Position numbers and translations under genes: made by a program
Part shown: positions 7,131 through 16,105 of the stretch, one piece after another
Position numbering within the stretch: position 1 is the stretch's first letter
How the letters are laid out: each line of letters opens with the position of its first letter
DNA from: Pseudomonadota bacterium
GTDB lineage: Bacteria; Pseudomonadota; Alphaproteobacteria; Puniceispirillales; Marisalimonadaceae
Assembly: GCA_028382005.1 (NCBI GenBank)
Contig: JAOESH010000018.1
Location: 1 to 37,704 of the forward strand
Direction: 5' to 3'
Length of the DNA stretch: 37,704 nucleotides
The notes under the pieces: generated by a model
Seen by the model: only the letters and a program-made list of their open reading frames with translations
Databases searched by the model: none
Told to the model about the DNA's origin: nothing

Positions 7131-8045
7131 ATGTTATCTATTATTAATAAAAATATAATTGTTATTATACTTTCTTCTATTCTGTTTTTAACAAACAATG
7201 CTTTGGGAAAAGAAGAAAAAAAATTTAAAGTTATAACTACTTTTACAGTCATTGCTGATATGGCTAGAAATGTTGCAGGTGATGTTGCTATAGTAGAATC
7301 TATTACAAAATCTGGTGCTGAAATTCATGGCTATTCACCAACTCCTAGAGATATATTGAGAGCTCAAGATGCAGATCTTATTTTATGGAATGGATTAAAT
7401 TTGGAACTATGGTTTAAACAGTTTTTTACAAACCTTAAAAATGTCCCCAGCATAACTTTATCTGATGGAGTGGTGCCTATGGGTATAAATGAAGGGGCAT
7501 ATAAAGGCAAACCAAATCCACATGCATGGATGTCTCAAGAAAGTGCAATGATTTATATAGATAATATTGTAAAAGGCTTTTCTAAATATGATCCTAAGAA
7601 TGCAAAAGTATATTTAAGAAATGGAAAAAAATATAAAGAAAAAATAAGTTCAACTATTCAACCATTAAGAGAAGCTGTTTTAAAAATACCAGAAAATAAA
7701 AGGTGGCTTGTTAGTTGTGAAGGAGCGTTTAGTTATTTAGCTCGTGATTTTAAATTAAAAGAGCTTTACCTCTGGCCAATTAATTCAGAACAACAAGGAA
7801 CTCCTCAACAAGTTCGCAATGTAATTGATGGTGTAAATAATAATAATATAGAAGTAATTTTCTGTGAAAGCACAGTTAATAATGATCCAGCTAAGCAAGT
7901 TGCAAGAGAAACTTCTGCCAATTATGGCGGTTTTTTATACGTTGACAGTTTGAGTAAATCTGATGGCCCTGTACCAACTTACCTTGAATTACTTCGTGTT
8001 ACTTCTGAAACTATTGTTTCAGGGCTTTTAGGAAATAACAAATAA
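7131..8045 (+). CDS. sitA: Mn/Fe ABC transporter substrate-binding protein SitA (304 aa)
   Basis: The periplasmic metal-binding component of a cluster A-I (cluster 9) ABC importer. A signal peptide covers residues 1 to about 26 (hydrophobic core IIVIILSSILFL, then ALG before KEEKK). The four metal ligands expected for Mn/Fe-binding members are visible: His66 (EIHGYSPTP), His131 (PHAWMS), Glu197 (CEGAFSYLA) and Asp272 (YVDSLS). A His-rich loop as in ZnuA is absent, which argues against zinc. TAATG links it to the ATPase gene with a one-base overlap, so sitABCD is one translation-coupled operon. The choice between Mn and Fe cannot be made from sequence. Confidence 0.92.
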   Translation: MLSIINKNIIVIILSSILFLTNNALGKEEKKFKVITTFTVIADMARNVAGDVAIVESITKSGAEIHGYSPTPRDILRAQDADLILWNGLNLELWFKQFFTNLKNVPSITLSDGVVPMGINEGAYKGKPNPHAWMSQESAMIYIDNIVKGFSKYDPKNAKVYLRNGKKYKEKISSTIQPLREAVLKIPENKRWLVSCEGAFSYLARDFKLKELYLWPINSEQQGTPQQVRNVIDGVNNNNIEVIFCESTVNNDPAKQVARETSANYGGFLYVDSLSKSDGPVPTYLELLRVTSETIVSGLLGNNK

Positions 8046-8911
8046 TGTCAAAACCAGATCATCCCTTAGGTATCATAGCTAAAAATATATCAGTAAAATA
8101 TAAAAATGGTCATGTTGCATTAAGGGACGCTAGTTTTGAAATACCGCAAGGTTCTATTACTGGGTTAGTTGGAGTGAATGGAGCTGGAAAATCTACAATA
8201 TTTAAAGCGATAATGGGTTTTGTTCCGTGTTCTTCAGGTCACATAAAAGTATTAGGTGATACAGTTCAAAAAGCGTTGAAATCAAATTTAATTGCTTATG
8301 TTCCTCAATCCGAAGAAGTCGATTGGACATTTCCTGTTTTAGTTAAAGATGTTGTTATGATGGGTAGGTATGGACATATGGGGTTTTTAAGAATACCAAG
8401 CAAAAAGGATTTTGAATCCGTCGAAAACGCTTTAGCTAAAGTAGGTATGGTTAAATACGCAAAACAACAAATTGGTGAATTATCCGGTGGACAAAGAAAA
8501 CGTGTATTTTTAGCAAGGTCAATTGCACAAAATAGCCATATCATTCTACTAGATGAACCATTTACAGGGGTAGATGTTCAGACTGAGGAAGCGATAGTTG
8601 ACTTATTAAAAAAGATGAAAGTTGAAGGTAAGGTCATATTAGTTTCAACTCATAACCTTGGGTCTGTTCCAGAATTTTGTGATCATGTTGTTATAGTCAA
8701 TGAAACGGTTCTGAATTATGGACCAATTGAAACTAATTTTACTCATCAATATTTAGAAAAAGCGTTTGGTGGGGTATTAAGACATTTGGTTATTAGTGGA
8801 AAAGATCTTCATGATGACGAAGATCATAGACAAGTATCAATATTAACTGACGATGAAAGACCATTCGTTACTTATGATGGTAAACATCACACTATCAGAG
8901 AAAAAGAATGA
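8045..8911 (+). CDS. sitB: Mn/Fe ABC transporter ATP-binding protein SitB (288 aa)
   Basis: The cytoplasmic ATPase that powers the Sit importer. Walker A GVNGAGKST is at residues 43-51, the Q-loop Gln88 is in VPQSEEVDW, the signature LSGGQ is at 146-150, Walker B ILLDE ends at Glu171, and the H-loop His203 is in STH. The VPQ..VDW.FP pattern is typical of SitB/YfeB/MntB proteins. The C-terminal 45 residues after the core are rich in His and Asp (LHDDEDHRQ), a tail often seen in this subfamily. It starts within the sitA stop codon and ends in an ATGA overlap with sitC. Confidence 0.93.
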   Translation: MSKPDHPLGIIAKNISVKYKNGHVALRDASFEIPQGSITGLVGVNGAGKSTIFKAIMGFVPCSSGHIKVLGDTVQKALKSNLIAYVPQSEEVDWTFPVLVKDVVMMGRYGHMGFLRIPSKKDFESVENALAKVGMVKYAKQQIGELSGGQRKRVFLARSIAQNSHIILLDEPFTGVDVQTEEAIVDLLKKMKVEGKVILVSTHNLGSVPEFCDHVVIVNETVLNYGPIETNFTHQYLEKAFGGVLRHLVISGKDLHDDEDHRQVSILTDDERPFVTYDGKHHTIREKE

Positions 8912-9762
8912 TACAGGAATTATTGTTACCTTTTAATTATAGTTATATGATTAATGCTATGTGGGTCAGCTCTTTAGTTGGAGCAATCTGTGCCTTTTTA
9001 TCGTGTTATTTAATGCTTAAAGGTTGGTCATTAATTGGAGATGCTTTGTCTCACTCAATTGTCCCTGGAGTTGCTTTAACTTATTTAATAGGTCTTCCTT
9101 TTTCTTTAGGTGCCTTTTTTTCAGGAGGACTTGCAGCAGGAGCGATGTTATTTTTAAAACAAAGAACAGATTTAAAAGAAGATGCTGTAATTGGGTTAAT
9201 TTTTAGCTCATTCTTTGGTCTCGGATTATTTATAGTTTCAATATCTCCAACTTCAGTTGATGTGAAAACAATTACTTTGGGAAATATTCTAGCGATCACC
9301 CCATATGACACCCTTCAGTTAGCTATAATTGGTTTTATTACCCTTTTAATATTAACTCTAAAATGGAAGGAGTTTTTAGTAGTTTTCTTTGATGAAAATC
9401 ATGCAAGATCCATAGGTATTAACCCATTTAAAATAAACTTACTTTTTTTTACATTACTTTCGGCATCATGCGTGGCAGCATTGCAAACTGTAGGTGCTTT
9501 TCTAGTTATTGCATTAATTATAACTCCTGGTGCGACTGCCTACCTTTTAACGGATAATTTCCCTAAATTAATAATAATTAGTGTAATTATAGGCATAGTT
9601 ACAAGCTTTTTTGGAGCATATTTTAGTTTTTTTCTTGATGGTTCAACGGGTGGTATTATTGTTGTACTTCAAACATTAATTTTTATATTAGCTTTTATAT
9701 TTGCCCCTAGACATGGATTGTTAGTTAGTAAATTTAACATTTATAGAAAAATAAATAGATAA
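8908..9762 (+). CDS. sitC: Mn/Fe ABC transporter permease SitC (284 aa)
   Basis: An integral membrane subunit of the ABC-3 family. It has about eight or nine hydrophobic segments, and the family motif GDALSHSIVPGVAL follows the first two helices. The stretch QTVGAFLVIALIITPGATAYLL, characteristic of the translocation pore, lies in the second half. It overlaps sitB by four bases (ATGA) and sitD by one base (TAATG). SitC and SitD are homologous and should form a heterodimeric channel. Confidence 0.92.
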   Translation: MIQELLLPFNYSYMINAMWVSSLVGAICAFLSCYLMLKGWSLIGDALSHSIVPGVALTYLIGLPFSLGAFFSGGLAAGAMLFLKQRTDLKEDAVIGLIFSSFFGLGLFIVSISPTSVDVKTITLGNILAITPYDTLQLAIIGFITLLILTLKWKEFLVVFFDENHARSIGINPFKINLLFFTLLSASCVAALQTVGAFLVIALIITPGATAYLLTDNFPKLIIISVIIGIVTSFFGAYFSFFLDGSTGGIIVVLQTLIFILAFIFAPRHGLLVSKFNIYRKINR

Positions 9763-10586
9763 TGGAAAATTTACTTTTACCTTTCCAATTTGAATTTATG
9801 CAAAATGCTTTTTTAGTAAGCTTTATTATAGCCATACCAACTTCTTTATTATCTTGTTTTTTAGTTGTAAGAGGATGGTCTTTAATGGGTGACGCGGTCA
9901 GTCATGCAGTTCTACCAGGAATTGTAATTGCGTATATTGTAAATATACCTCTTATAGTAGGTGCATTCTGCGCAGGTTTATTTTGCGCTCTATCAACTGG
10001 ATATATCAAAGAAAATTGTAGAGTAAAACATGATACAGTAATGGGAGTTGTATTTTCCGGTATGTTTGGTTTTGGTATAATTTTGATTACAAAAATTGAA
10101 ACTGATGTCCACTTGGATCATATATTGTTTGGAAATATGCTTGGTGTAAGTATAAATGATGTAATGATGTCTTTTATAATTTCATGCTTAGTAACCTTAT
10201 TGTTTATTTTAAAATGGCGTGACTTATTATTATGTTCCTTTGACGAGACACATGCAATTGTATCAGGTTTAAAAGTTAAACTTTTACAATTTATTTTACT
10301 TGCTTCTATGTCACTTACGATTGTTGCTACACTAAAAGCACTTGGACTAATTCTTTCAATTTCTCTAATAATAGCTCCGGGGGCTATAGCGTTTTTAATC
10401 AATAATAGATTTAGAAATATGATGATTATAGCAGTATTTGTATCACTTATCGCTATGTTGATAGGAATATATTCAAGTTTTTGGATTGATAGCGCTCCGG
10501 CACCGACTGTAATCTTAGTTCTGACAATTATATTTATTTTTGTTTTTATTTTAAAAATTAAAAAGCAAAAGAAAATTGTTGTTTAA
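9762..10586 (+). CDS. sitD: Mn/Fe ABC transporter permease SitD (274 aa)
   Basis: The second ABC-3 family permease of the importer, homologous to SitC: it has GDAVSHAVLPGIVIAY near residue 45 and KALGLILSISLIIAPGAIAFL in the second half. It has several transmembrane helices and a Lys-rich cytoplasmic C-terminus. It is the last gene of the tightly coupled sitABCD run; a gap of 101 bases follows before the GAF-domain gene. I see no strong terminator in that gap, only a weak all-A/T hairpin, so some read-through is possible. Confidence 0.92.
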   Translation: MENLLLPFQFEFMQNAFLVSFIIAIPTSLLSCFLVVRGWSLMGDAVSHAVLPGIVIAYIVNIPLIVGAFCAGLFCALSTGYIKENCRVKHDTVMGVVFSGMFGFGIILITKIETDVHLDHILFGNMLGVSINDVMMSFIISCLVTLLFILKWRDLLLCSFDETHAIVSGLKVKLLQFILLASMSLTIVATLKALGLILSISLIIAPGAIAFLINNRFRNMMIIAVFVSLIAMLIGIYSSFWIDSAPAPTVILVLTIIFIFVFILKIKKQKKIVV

Positions 10587-10687
10587 GCTTTACAACACTC
10601 TATGCAAAATAATTTAATTCAATTATTGAAACTGATGATTTAAAAAATTATAATAAGTATCAATGTAATTTTTTTGATTGGCAAATT

Positions 10688-11500
10688 ATGAGCTTTCAAC
10701 CTGCACAAATACCTAATAATGATAATAAAAGAGTAGAAGCAGTTCATAGAGTAGACGTAATTGAAGAAATTGATAGTAAATTGTATGAAATATTTTGTTT
10801 TTTAGCTAAGGAAATTACTGGATGTCCTGTGAGCTGGACAGGTGTAATTGACTCTGAAAAACAAGTTATGTTGGCTAGGGATGGTTTTCCTGACGATGTT
10901 CCAAATGAAATGCCAAGAAATCAAACTTTATGTCAATTTGCTTTAGAGAGGAAGCAACCTTTAATTATTAATAATATGGTTAAAGATACTCGTTTTAGAT
11001 ACCATCCTGCAGTCACTGATTTTGGAGTAAGATTTTATGCAGCATTTCCAATTGTTACTTCTGATGGATATACTTTAGGAACTTTATGCGTAAGTGATAA
11101 TAAAGTTAGAAAATTAACAAAACACAAAATAAGTTTATTAATGGGATTAGCAACAAAACTAGCTTATCAATTAGAAGTTCAAGTTTCTCAAAGAAAAGGA
11201 ACAGCTGAATCGACTATACATATATTAAATAAGCTATTACTTAAATATCCAGACTTAAAAGTTTTAGAAGCTATCTCAGTATTAAAATTCATTATTAAAG
11301 ATTTTATTTCTTTAGAAGAACAAAAGTTCATTGTAAAACTCGGCCTAGGCATCAACAACAATAATGGCATTGAAATATCAAGCAATGGAAAGTTATTAAA
11401 AAAAGAACTCAATCTTAATATTGGAACTTTAAAACGAGTAAAGAATTTGTCATCTAATGAAGATGAATTGATGAATATGCTCGGGCAAATAAAAGGATAA
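10688..11500 (+). CDS. GAF-domain protein (270 aa)
   Basis: Residues about 25-165 form a GAF domain: FLAKEITGCPVSWTGVID, then MPRNQTLCQFALERKQPLII, then VRFYAAFPIVTSDGYTLGTLCVSD. This is the layout seen in GAF domains fused to bacterial signalling proteins. Here no kinase, cyclase or HTH domain follows. The remaining 100 residues are helical with a Gly/Asn/Ile-rich stretch (LGLGINNNNGIEIS) and match nothing that I know. It is probably a small-molecule or redox-sensing regulator. The next gene begins two bases after its stop, so the two are likely functional partners. The ATG at 10688 has only a weak ribosome-binding sequence. Confidence 0.8.
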   Translation: MSFQPAQIPNNDNKRVEAVHRVDVIEEIDSKLYEIFCFLAKEITGCPVSWTGVIDSEKQVMLARDGFPDDVPNEMPRNQTLCQFALERKQPLIINNMVKDTRFRYHPAVTDFGVRFYAAFPIVTSDGYTLGTLCVSDNKVRKLTKHKISLLMGLATKLAYQLEVQVSQRKGTAESTIHILNKLLLKYPDLKVLEAISVLKFIIKDFISLEEQKFIVKLGLGINNNNGIEISSNGKLLKKELNLNIGTLKRVKNLSSNEDELMNMLGQIKG

Positions 11501-11502
11501 AA

Positions 11503-11814
11503 ATGTTTGGGAAGATATTAAATTTTAAATTTACGTCAGTAAGTGAAGCTAAGTTAGCAGCATCCTTTTGCTCAGAAAAATTTGGATCAAAAATTTCTTA
11601 TTTCAATATTGTAGGTCTTAATATTTTTATTGGACAGACTGGAGATTTAAATATTTCAATTAAATTTGAAAATCCAGATGCATTAAATAAATTTGAAGAA
11701 AATTATATTAGTATTATAGCTGATTTGAAACAGAGTTTAGTTTTCAAAGAAAATAATTTTGTCGGAGTATGTGCTTATACGTATGAAAAAGAGGCAGCAA
11801 GTACTGAATCGTAA
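11503..11814 (+). CDS. Uncharacterised protein coupled to the GAF gene (103 aa)
   Basis: I do not recognise this family. The product is soluble with no signal peptide. It alternates short beta-strands and helices (for example FKFTSVSEAKLAASFC, then VGLNIFIGQTGDLNISIKFENPDAL), which suggests a small alpha/beta fold. It has two Cys residues, at about 22 and 90. It starts two bases after the stop of the GAF gene. The preferred start of the hydrolase gene at 11837 lies 22 bases beyond its end. The close packing on both sides suggests a real gene that belongs with its neighbours. Confidence 0.65.
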   Translation: MFGKILNFKFTSVSEAKLAASFCSEKFGSKISYFNIVGLNIFIGQTGDLNISIKFENPDALNKFEENYISIIADLKQSLVFKENNFVGVCAYTYEKEAASTES

Positions 11815-11836
11815 ATATTTTTGGGGCTTTTCAAAT

Positions 11837-12751
11837 ATGATAAATCATGATGAAACATTTAATGGAACATGGCCATTTAAACCTAACTTTTTTAGTGGTA
11901 ATGGTTTTAAACAGCATTATATTGATGAAGGTCCAAAAGATGGAAATCCTATCATAATGCTCCACGGTGAACCAACTTGGGGATATATTTATAGAAACTT
12001 TATTCCTCAGTTATCAGAGAAATATAGAGTAATAGTTCCTGATTTGATGGGCTTTGGAAAGTCAGAAACTCCTCAAGATAAAGAGTATACTCTTAAAACT
12101 CACGTGGAGAACCTTGCAGGACTAATAAATTTTTTAGATTTAAAAAATATAACCTTTGTAGGACAAGATTGGGGAGGGCCTATTACGGGAGCTTACTCCA
12201 TAAGAAATATTGATAGAGTAAAAGGTTATGTTTTAATAAACACTTTATTTGGATATAGTAAAGAAGAAAGACCTAAAGATTTAACTCCATGGTTTAAATG
12301 GATAAAAAAACATCATGAAGGAGACACACTTGATGGAATTTTAGGTGAGCTTGGATCAACTTTTTTATCAGTGATGAAAATTCCAAATTTTACAAACAAT
12401 AATATAATAAACGATAATTGGATTAATGCTTACTCTTCACAATTTCCTAATAGAGCTAGTTGCATAGGAGCTATTAATTTTCCTCTTGATGCTCTTTTAA
12501 ATAGAATAGTACCATTTATAGTAGAAGGTATTAAGCAAGGTAATTTAAGCAAACTATGTTCTAAACCTGCAATTTTAGCTTATGGTATGCAAGATAAAGC
12601 CATTGACCCAGATTATGCAATTAGAGACTTCAGAGCCCTTTTTCCTCAATCAAAAGTAACTGAAATACCAAATGCTGGACATTATTCTCAAGAAGATGAA
12701 CCTCAAATTTTGATTGATCTAATTCAAAAGTTTATGCGTGTGAACTCCTAA
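11837..12751 (+). CDS. Haloalkane dehalogenase-like alpha/beta hydrolase (304 aa)
   Basis: An alpha/beta hydrolase with the hallmarks of haloalkane dehalogenase subfamily I. HGEPTW is at residues 43-48 and GQDWGGP contains the nucleophile Asp111 followed by Trp112, the usual halide-stabilising residue. A probable acid is Asp253 (MQDK) and the base is His282 (AGHYSQED). The expected reaction is hydrolytic removal of halide from an alkyl halide, though many relatives have no proven halogenated substrate. The frame is open upstream to 11759 inside the preceding gene; the ATG at 11837 gives normal family length and has a G-rich site before it. It ends in a TAATG overlap with the DUF952 gene. Confidence 0.85.
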   Translation: MINHDETFNGTWPFKPNFFSGNGFKQHYIDEGPKDGNPIIMLHGEPTWGYIYRNFIPQLSEKYRVIVPDLMGFGKSETPQDKEYTLKTHVENLAGLINFLDLKNITFVGQDWGGPITGAYSIRNIDRVKGYVLINTLFGYSKEERPKDLTPWFKWIKKHHEGDTLDGILGELGSTFLSVMKIPNFTNNNIINDNWINAYSSQFPNRASCIGAINFPLDALLNRIVPFIVEGIKQGNLSKLCSKPAILAYGMQDKAIDPDYAIRDFRALFPQSKVTEIPNAGHYSQEDEPQILIDLIQKFMRVNS

Positions 12752-13110
12752 TGCAATATGTGTATAAAGTATGTTCAACAAAAGAGTGGGCAGATGCAAC
12801 TGAGGTTGGTTTTTTTTTAGGCTCAGAGGTTGATATAAATGATGGATTTATTCATTTATCAACAATTACTCAGATTCAAGTAACAGTTTCAAAACATTTT
12901 GCAGGACAAAAAAATTTGGTTATTATTCAATTTGATGTAAAAAAATTAGAAAATAAACTTAAATGGGAACCTTCTAGGGATGGGGACCTTTTCCCTCATT
13001 ATTATGGAAATATAAAAACTAATTTAGAAGATAAAAGGTTTAACTTAGATTTAGGAATTAATGGTATTCATAAATTTCCTGAAAACTTTTTCACCCAGAA
13101 ACTTTTTTAA
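12751..13110 (+). CDS. DUF952 family protein (119 aa)
   Basis: A DUF952 protein (PF06108), recognised from YKVCSTKEWADA near the start, DGFIHLST in the middle and the terminal FPHYYGNI segment. The biochemical role of the family is not established. It begins inside the stop codon of the hydrolase gene (TAATG), so it belongs to the same operon. Its last 60 bases lie antisense to the end of the convergent glycosyltransferase gene. Confidence 0.88.
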   Translation: MQYVYKVCSTKEWADATEVGFFLGSEVDINDGFIHLSTITQIQVTVSKHFAGQKNLVIIQFDVKKLENKLKWEPSRDGDLFPHYYGNIKTNLEDKRFNLDLGINGIHKFPENFFTQKLF

Positions 13111-14124
13111 GAATTGTTTTTTTGCTTCAAGTCCAAACTTTTCTCTTTTATTTTTATTGTTTACAGCTTCTTTGATAGTATCCAAAAGTTGGTTTGAATT
13201 TAGCGGGTTAACACACCAACCAGTTTTCAAGTCAAAAACAGCATCACTGATGCCACCTTCCACTCCTGAAATTGAGGGTATGCCATAAGAAGCAGCTTCA
13301 ATATAAGCAATACCAAACCCTTCTATAGAATTTCCAACTTTATAAGAAGGCATAACAAAAAGATCAGATTTTTTTAAAAGTTGATTTTTATTCTCATCGG
13401 AAACTCTTCCTAATAATCTGACGTGCTTACTCAAACCTAAACTATCAATATATTTTTTAATTTCACTTTCTTGTTTTCCTTCTCCACATATTTTCCATAT
13501 GAAAGGTTTTATTAATTTTTTTTTATGAAGATAGCCTAAAGATTTTAAAACAGGTATTATACCCTTTCTCTCTTCAAGTCTTGTAATAGACAGTATTGAT
13601 ACTTTTTTTGTTAGTTTTTTATAAATGTTATTTTCATTAGTTTCTTTTAGCGAATAGGTAGGTGGAATTACAGATGTTTTAATGTTTGTAATGTTGAGAT
13701 TATCTATTAAATCCAGAGTATAATTAGAACTGCAAATTATGTGACTGGTCTTATCAAGCGCTTTCTTAATGAGATTATTTTTTTTTGTTGCTAGATATTC
13801 TTGTCCATGTGCAAACACTATAATTTTTTTTACTTTGTCTGGAACTGCATTAATAGATTTCCAACTGTCACAAATAACTATGTCATTATCTTCATAGATT
13901 TGGTTTACTAACTTCTTTTTCACTAAATGTCTTAATAACTTTGGGGTAAAATTATTATGAATATGAAAATTGGAGTTAGAAATATTAAAATTTTTTTTAA
14001 GAAAATGATCAGGAAACACGTGTGTATCTCTAAAAGTTGCTAGCTTTTTACTTATTGTTTCCATTACTGTTTGCATTCCACCGGTTCTTGGAGGAAATGT
14101 CTGCGTCACAATTATATACTTCAT
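13051..14124 (-). CDS. Glycosyltransferase family 4 protein (357 aa)
   Basis: A GT-B fold retaining glycosyltransferase (GT4, group 1). The N-terminal domain starts TQTFPPRTGGMQTVM, the typical acceptor-side loop. The C-terminal half holds LSITRLEERKGIIPVL, then CGEGKQES, and the donor-binding EGFGIAYIEAAS with its two Glu residues seven apart. A GGAAGG ribosome-binding site stands five bases before the ATG at 14124. It transfers a sugar from an activated donor, probably in cell-surface glycan or lipid synthesis. It stands alone, without a polysaccharide cluster, so the acceptor is unknown. Confidence 0.88.
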   Translation of the reverse strand: MKYIIVTQTFPPRTGGMQTVMETISKKLATFRDTHVFPDHFLKKNFNISNSNFHIHNNFTPKLLRHLVKKKLVNQIYEDNDIVICDSWKSINAVPDKVKKIIVFAHGQEYLATKKNNLIKKALDKTSHIICSSNYTLDLIDNLNITNIKTSVIPPTYSLKETNENNIYKKLTKKVSILSITRLEERKGIIPVLKSLGYLHKKKLIKPFIWKICGEGKQESEIKKYIDSLGLSKHVRLLGRVSDENKNQLLKKSDLFVMPSYKVGNSIEGFGIAYIEAASYGIPSISGVEGGISDAVFDLKTGWCVNPLNSNQLLDTIKEAVNNKNKREKFGLEAKKQFLKKFLGEKVFRKFMNTINS

Positions 14125-14186
14125 AAAAGCCTTCCATTAAAATGTAAATATAGCATCAAATTTTAAAGTTTGCATTAAAGCAATCT

Positions 14187-14200
14187 TAGTTTTAAAACTA
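14187..14200. promoter_or_regulatory. Perfect 14-bp palindrome upstream of GST gene
   Basis: TAGTTTTAAAACTA is a perfect dyad 20 bases before the GST start, in the divergent spacer shared with the glycosyltransferase gene. It contains only two G-C pairs, so a chance origin is quite possible. If real, it would place a dimeric repressor next to the ribosome-binding site AGAGGTG. Confidence 0.25.
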
Positions 14201-14219
14201 TAATTTTAGAGGTGTTTTT

Positions 14220-14816
14220 ATGTATAAATTAACTTTCAGTCCTGCTTCTCCATATGTTCGTAAAGTAATGCTAGCTGCTTTTAGATCAGGGTTAGATAAA
14301 AAATTAGAACTACTTACTGATGATAACGACATTAGAAATCAAAATCCTTTAGGGAAAATACCAATAATTGAAAAGCCTGATGGAGATTGTCTTTTTGATA
14401 GTAGAGTAATTATTGATCATTTTAATAGAGAAGGTGGTGGGCTTATTCCTGTATCTGGAAAAGATAGAGACATAGTTTTAACAAGATCAGCTTTGGCTGA
14501 AGGAATAATTGACGCTTCTTTATTGGTAGTTTACTCCGATAGATATGCTGGTGGAGAAGTTCCTTCTAAAATGTGGTTGGATATGCAAATAGAAAAAATT
14601 GATAAATCCCTAGATTTCTTAGAATTGGATTTAGTTAATTGGTCTAATCCGTTGGGATTTGACGCTGCTAATATTGGTTTAGCTGCCGCACTAGGTTATT
14701 TAACATTTAGGAATGTAAGGGACTGGAAAACCAATAGACCTAATATTCAAAAATGGTACGAAGATGTTGCATTCAAACTTCCAGGGTTTAATGAAACAAT
14801 GCCAGTTAGCCCTTAA
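14220..14816 (+). CDS. Glutathione S-transferase family protein (198 aa)
   Basis: The N-terminal thioredoxin-like domain begins YKLTFSPASPYVRKVMLAA, with the Ser/Pro-rich active-site loop. The cis-Pro and glutathione-contacting segment NPLGKIPIIE and the DSRVIIDHF segment follow. The C-terminal half is the all-helical GST domain. The length of 198 is usual. It would conjugate glutathione to an electrophile or serve as a peroxide-linked thiol protein. An AGAGGTG ribosome-binding site stands six bases upstream. The gene converges with the glycerate kinase gene, leaving six bases between stop codons. Confidence 0.9.
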   Translation: MYKLTFSPASPYVRKVMLAAFRSGLDKKLELLTDDNDIRNQNPLGKIPIIEKPDGDCLFDSRVIIDHFNREGGGLIPVSGKDRDIVLTRSALAEGIIDASLLVVYSDRYAGGEVPSKMWLDMQIEKIDKSLDFLELDLVNWSNPLGFDAANIGLAAALGYLTFRNVRDWKTNRPNIQKWYEDVAFKLPGFNETMPVSP

Positions 14817-14822
14817 TTGTTT

Positions 14823-16073
14823 TTAAGGTTCAATTAAGATTGCTCTAAAATCATTTACATTTGTCAATGTCGGTGAAGTATATATCAAGTCATCTATTGA
14901 TTTAAAAAATGTATATGAGTCGTTGTTACTTAGATAATTTTCTGGGTTCTTATGTGCAAAACTAGCCTTATTTAAAGTATTTTCAGATATATATGCACCA
15001 GCATTATCTTCAATACCGTCGATACCATCCGTATCAATTGCCAAACCACTAATACCCTTCATTTTATCTAAGTGTATAGCCATAGATAACATAAACTCTG
15101 TGTTTCTTCCTCCTTTACCGTCTCCTTTAACAGTAACTGTTGTCTCTCCACCAGATAAAAGTATTATGGGTTTATTCAAATTTATATTTTTATATTTTTT
15201 AACTTTTTTAATTTGCAGAGCTAATTCAGCCATTTTTTTTCCCTCTATATGTGCCTCACCTTCTAAAGTATCAGACAAAATTATAGGAATAAAACCTTGC
15301 TCATTAGCTGTTTCTGCTGCGTTTTCAAGTGCCATCATTGGAGTTGCTAACATATACTTAGGAGTATCCTGTAGCTGGGGTAATGAATTTTTAATAATGA
15401 CATCATTAAGCTTTTTACTAATATTTATTCTATAGTCATCTAATATAGAAATAGCATCCTCATTCTTCCCATTTGCTTGAATAGTGGGTCCAGAACCAAT
15501 ATAGGCTGGATCGTCACCTGGTATATCTGAAATCATATAAGTTGTAAGGCTTGCAGGGAAAATAGACGCAGCTAATCGCCCTCCTTTGATTTGAGAAAGT
15601 GACCTTCTAACGATATTCATTTTATCAATTGGCGCGCCAGATTTTAAAAGTTCATTATTTATTCTTTGTTTTTCTTTAAAGGAAACACCATTAAAAGGTA
15701 AAGTGAGTAGTGACGAAGCCCCTCCAGAAATTAAAAAAACTATATGATCATCCTTTGTTGCTTTGCTTGCTATATTAAATAATTTTTGAGTAGCTAATAA
15801 ACCTGCTTTATCAGGGTTTGGATGTGAAGCTTCATAAACTTCAACAAACTTAGTATCTGTAAAATGTCCGTATCTTGTTATAACTAATCCCTTCAATGGA
15901 TGGCTATAGTTGTTTTCAAACTCAGCAGCCATGCTAGCGGACGCTTTCCCCGCACCTAATAAAATTAATTCCCCTTTAGGCGGTTCAGGAATATGCTTAA
16001 ACTTACCTTTTGGCATAGCGGCGTCTAGAGCTGCATTCATAATTAAGTTTAATGCTTTCTCTATTTCCAACAT
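14823..16073 (-). CDS. Glycerate 2-kinase, MOFRL family (416 aa)
   Basis: Phosphorylates D-glycerate to 2-phosphoglycerate, the entry of glycerate from the serine, glyoxylate or tartrate routes into glycolysis. The N-terminal domain carries ILLGAGKASASMA and FLISGGASSLL, and the C-terminal MOFRL domain carries LLSGGETTVTVKG and GGRNTEF. Older annotations call members hydroxypyruvate reductase (TtuD), but the kinase activity is the established one for this class. The length is typical. The tartrate/malate dehydrogenase homologue is about 12 kb away, so a joint role in tartrate use is only possible, not shown. Confidence 0.9.
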   Translation of the reverse strand: MLEIEKALNLIMNAALDAAMPKGKFKHIPEPPKGELILLGAGKASASMAAEFENNYSHPLKGLVITRYGHFTDTKFVEVYEASHPNPDKAGLLATQKLFNIASKATKDDHIVFLISGGASSLLTLPFNGVSFKEKQRINNELLKSGAPIDKMNIVRRSLSQIKGGRLAASIFPASLTTYMISDIPGDDPAYIGSGPTIQANGKNEDAISILDDYRINISKKLNDVIIKNSLPQLQDTPKYMLATPMMALENAAETANEQGFIPIILSDTLEGEAHIEGKKMAELALQIKKVKKYKNINLNKPIILLSGGETTVTVKGDGKGGRNTEFMLSMAIHLDKMKGISGLAIDTDGIDGIEDNAGAYISENTLNKASFAHKNPENYLSNNDSYTFFKSIDDLIYTSPTLTNVNDFRAILIEP

Positions 16074-16105
16074 ACGTTTAAATTCCTATTTTTATTTTTT
16101 GAAGG

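Noticed and set aside
10608-10632. AATAATT / AATTATT hairpin after sitD
   Set aside because: The stem is made only of A-T pairs and no T-run follows; it is expected by chance in this base composition.
11759-11836. Upstream extension of the dehalogenase-like gene into the preceding gene
   Set aside because: The extension overlaps the end of the 103-residue gene and adds 26 residues that do not belong to the family; the ATG at 11837 is better.
14812-14838. Inverted repeat CTTAATTG / CAATTAAG between the convergent GST and glycerate kinase genes
   Set aside because: It could be a weak two-way terminator, but the stem has only two G-C pairs, it overlaps both stop regions and no clear T-run follows, so I do not call it.
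15100-15435. Plus-strand open frame of 111 codons opposite the glycerate kinase gene
   Set aside because: The minus-strand frame shows clear MOFRL glycerate kinase motifs throughout this interval, and the plus frame has no recognisable domain.
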